DNA from: an uncultured Sutterella sp.
GTDB taxonomy: Bacteria > Pseudomonadota > Gammaproteobacteria > Burkholderiales > Burkholderiaceae_F
NCBI GenBank assembly: GCA_900754475.1
Contig: CAAECY010000078.1
Span: forward strand, 1-64,000
DNA length: 64,000 bases
Direction: 5' to 3'
A model generated the notes under the pieces. That model ran no database searches. It had not been told where the DNA came from and saw only the letters and a list, made by a program, of their open reading frames with translations. Below are positions 63,323 through 64,000 of the stretch, piece after piece; the stretch's first letter is position 1, and every line of letters begins with the position of its first letter. The position numbers were made by a program, and so were the translations under genes.

Positions 63323-63727
63323 ATGTTGTACGGAACCTATCTTGCGTTCGACTTCGGTCTGTCCCGCACCGGCGTGGCGACGGGCAACTCCGTCACGCGC
63401 TCGGCGGAACCGCGCGGCATTCTGTTCGCGCAAACCAATGCCGAGCGTTGGGCGGCGATCGAGGCGCTCGTCGAGCATTGGGAGCCCGTCGCGTTCGTCG
63501 TGGGCGTGCCGCGGCACCCGGACGGGGCGCCCGGGGAACTTACGGGACGGTGCGAACGCTTCGCGCGGCAGCTCGGAGGACGCTTCCGTCGCCCGGTCTT
63601 CACGGTCGACGAGCGGTATTCGTCGGTCGACGTGGAGCACGAGGCCGAATGGATCGACGATCTGTCCGCCTGCGTCATCCTCGAACAGTATTTCGCCGAG
63701 AACGCTTCGTCGGAAACCGAAGCGTAA
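63323..63727 (+). CDS. ruvX: Holliday junction resolvase-like nuclease YqgF/RuvX
   Basis: YqgF (RuvX) is an essential RNase H-fold protein involved in 16S rRNA 3' maturation in E. coli, and proposed as a Holliday junction resolvase. The 134-residue protein has the first catalytic Asp in LAFDFGLSRTGVATGN, Glu/Asp in VVGVPRHPDG, and VDERYSSVDVE near the C-terminus. Length fits. The 146 nt upstream (63177-63322) hold the divergent promoters and no gene. Confidence 0.93.
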   Translation: MLYGTYLAFDFGLSRTGVATGNSVTRSAEPRGILFAQTNAERWAAIEALVEHWEPVAFVVGVPRHPDGAPGELTGRCERFARQLGGRFRRPVFTVDERYSSVDVEHEAEWIDDLSACVILEQYFAENASSETEA

Positions 63728-63742
63728 GGAGCAGCCTCCGCC

Positions 63743-64000
63743 ATGAATCAGGTAACGGGCGCCGTGCGCCTTTTTTTCGTAGCTCTCTACATCCTTCTCG
63801 TTGTCTTTTTCGTTCTCGTCGTGTTCCCGTTCTGTTCGGCGGCGCAACGCGGTCGTTGGATTCACCGCCTCGCGGGTTGGGTCCCCGCGATTTGCGGCGT
63901 GCGCATGACGGTCAAAGGGCGCGTTCCCGACGAGGGCGCCCGCGAGACGGGCATTCATTCGGGCGGTACGGGCTATATGGTCTGCGCGAACCACGTGTCC
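63743..64000 (+). CDS. 1-acyl-sn-glycerol-3-phosphate acyltransferase-like protein, partial
   Basis: The ATG at 63743 opens a frame that runs off the window after 86 codons. It begins with a membrane segment (RLFFVALYILLVVFFVLVVF) and reaches GYMVCANHVS, the start of the NHxxxxD acyltransferase motif I of PlsC-type enzymes, at the last codons. It probably makes phosphatidic acid from lysophosphatidic acid. It starts 15 nt after ruvX. Confidence 0.8.
   Translation, partial: MNQVTGAVRLFFVALYILLVVFFVLVVFPFCSAAQRGRWIHRLAGWVPAICGVRMTVKGRVPDEGARETGIHSGGTGYMVCANHVS

Overview
The window is a GC-rich, densely packed bacterial chromosome segment with short gaps and many 1-4 nt gene overlaps (ATGA, TGATG, GTGA). 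Gene content and order indicate a betaproteobacterium of the Burkholderiales: lolB-ispE-tRNA-prs-rplY-pth-ychF, ftsE-ftsX-rpoH, kdsD-kdsC-lptCAB-rpoN-ptsN-rapZ, fmdB-DUF502-aspS, and uvrA divergent from an MFS gene plus ssb. A gut-associated Sutterellaceae-like lineage is my guess from this combination; it was not tested. Almost all of the window is core genome. I see no insertion sequence, prophage, CRISPR array or rRNA operon, and no gene-free stretch longer than 300 bases.

Layout. 1-0.9 kb: a NarL-type response regulator. 0.96-6.6 kb (minus): operon ftsY-ppx-ftsE-ftsX-rpoH-trmL (protein targeting, septation ABC complex, heat-shock sigma factor). 6.7-7.8 kb (plus): rsmD-coaD. 7.9-15.5 kb (minus): AsmA-like protein, ahpC, small XRE regulator, ychF, a pth gene fused to a TudS/DUF523 domain, DEAD-box helicase. 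15.7-20.9 kb (minus): rplY, prs, tRNA-Gln, ispE, lolB, TPR protein. 21.0-22.1 kb (plus): mutY. 22.1-28.7 kb (minus): the Kdo/LPS-export/sigma-54 cluster kdsD-kdsC-lptC-lptA-lptB-rpoN-ptsN-rapZ. 28.9-32.1 kb (minus): glutamate/aspartate ABC transporter gltIJKL behind a clear sigma-54 promoter. 32.4-35.7 kb (minus): enoyl-CoA hydratase homologue and a Pat-like acyl-CoA synthetase/acetyltransferase.

36.0-38.6 kb (plus): mtnA, class II aldolase, a small unknown gene and a lipoprotein, suggesting part of a DHAP-shunt type salvage of methylthioadenosine or 5-deoxyadenosine. 38.8-39.8 kb (plus): an isolated plasmid/phage-like primase-type toprim protein. 39.9-45.1 kb (minus): fmdB-DUF502-aspS and an EF-G-like GTPase. 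45.2-52.2 kb: a histidine kinase/response regulator pair divergent from a complete tripartite MacAB/outer-membrane-factor exporter. 52.3-57.1 kb: ssb and an MFS transporter divergent from uvrA. 57.1-64.0 kb: an RmlD-like reductase, galE, a patatin/Omp85 type Vd autotransporter, two tandem DUF2721 membrane proteins, a YbaK-family deacylase, ruvX, and the start of an acyltransferase cut by the window end.

Functional themes are envelope biogenesis (LptABC, KdsCD, LolB, AsmA, MacAB, type Vd protein), alternative sigma factors (RpoH, RpoN with PtsN and a probable RpoN target), and translation or tRNA quality control (Pth-TudS, TrmL, YbaK, AspS, YchF, EF-G-like). The most unusual features are the Pth-TudS fusion, the sigma-54 promoter with an upstream palindrome at gltI, the structured leader of the mtnA operon, and the lone primase with its coupled mini-ORF. 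No entirely new multi-gene system is evident.
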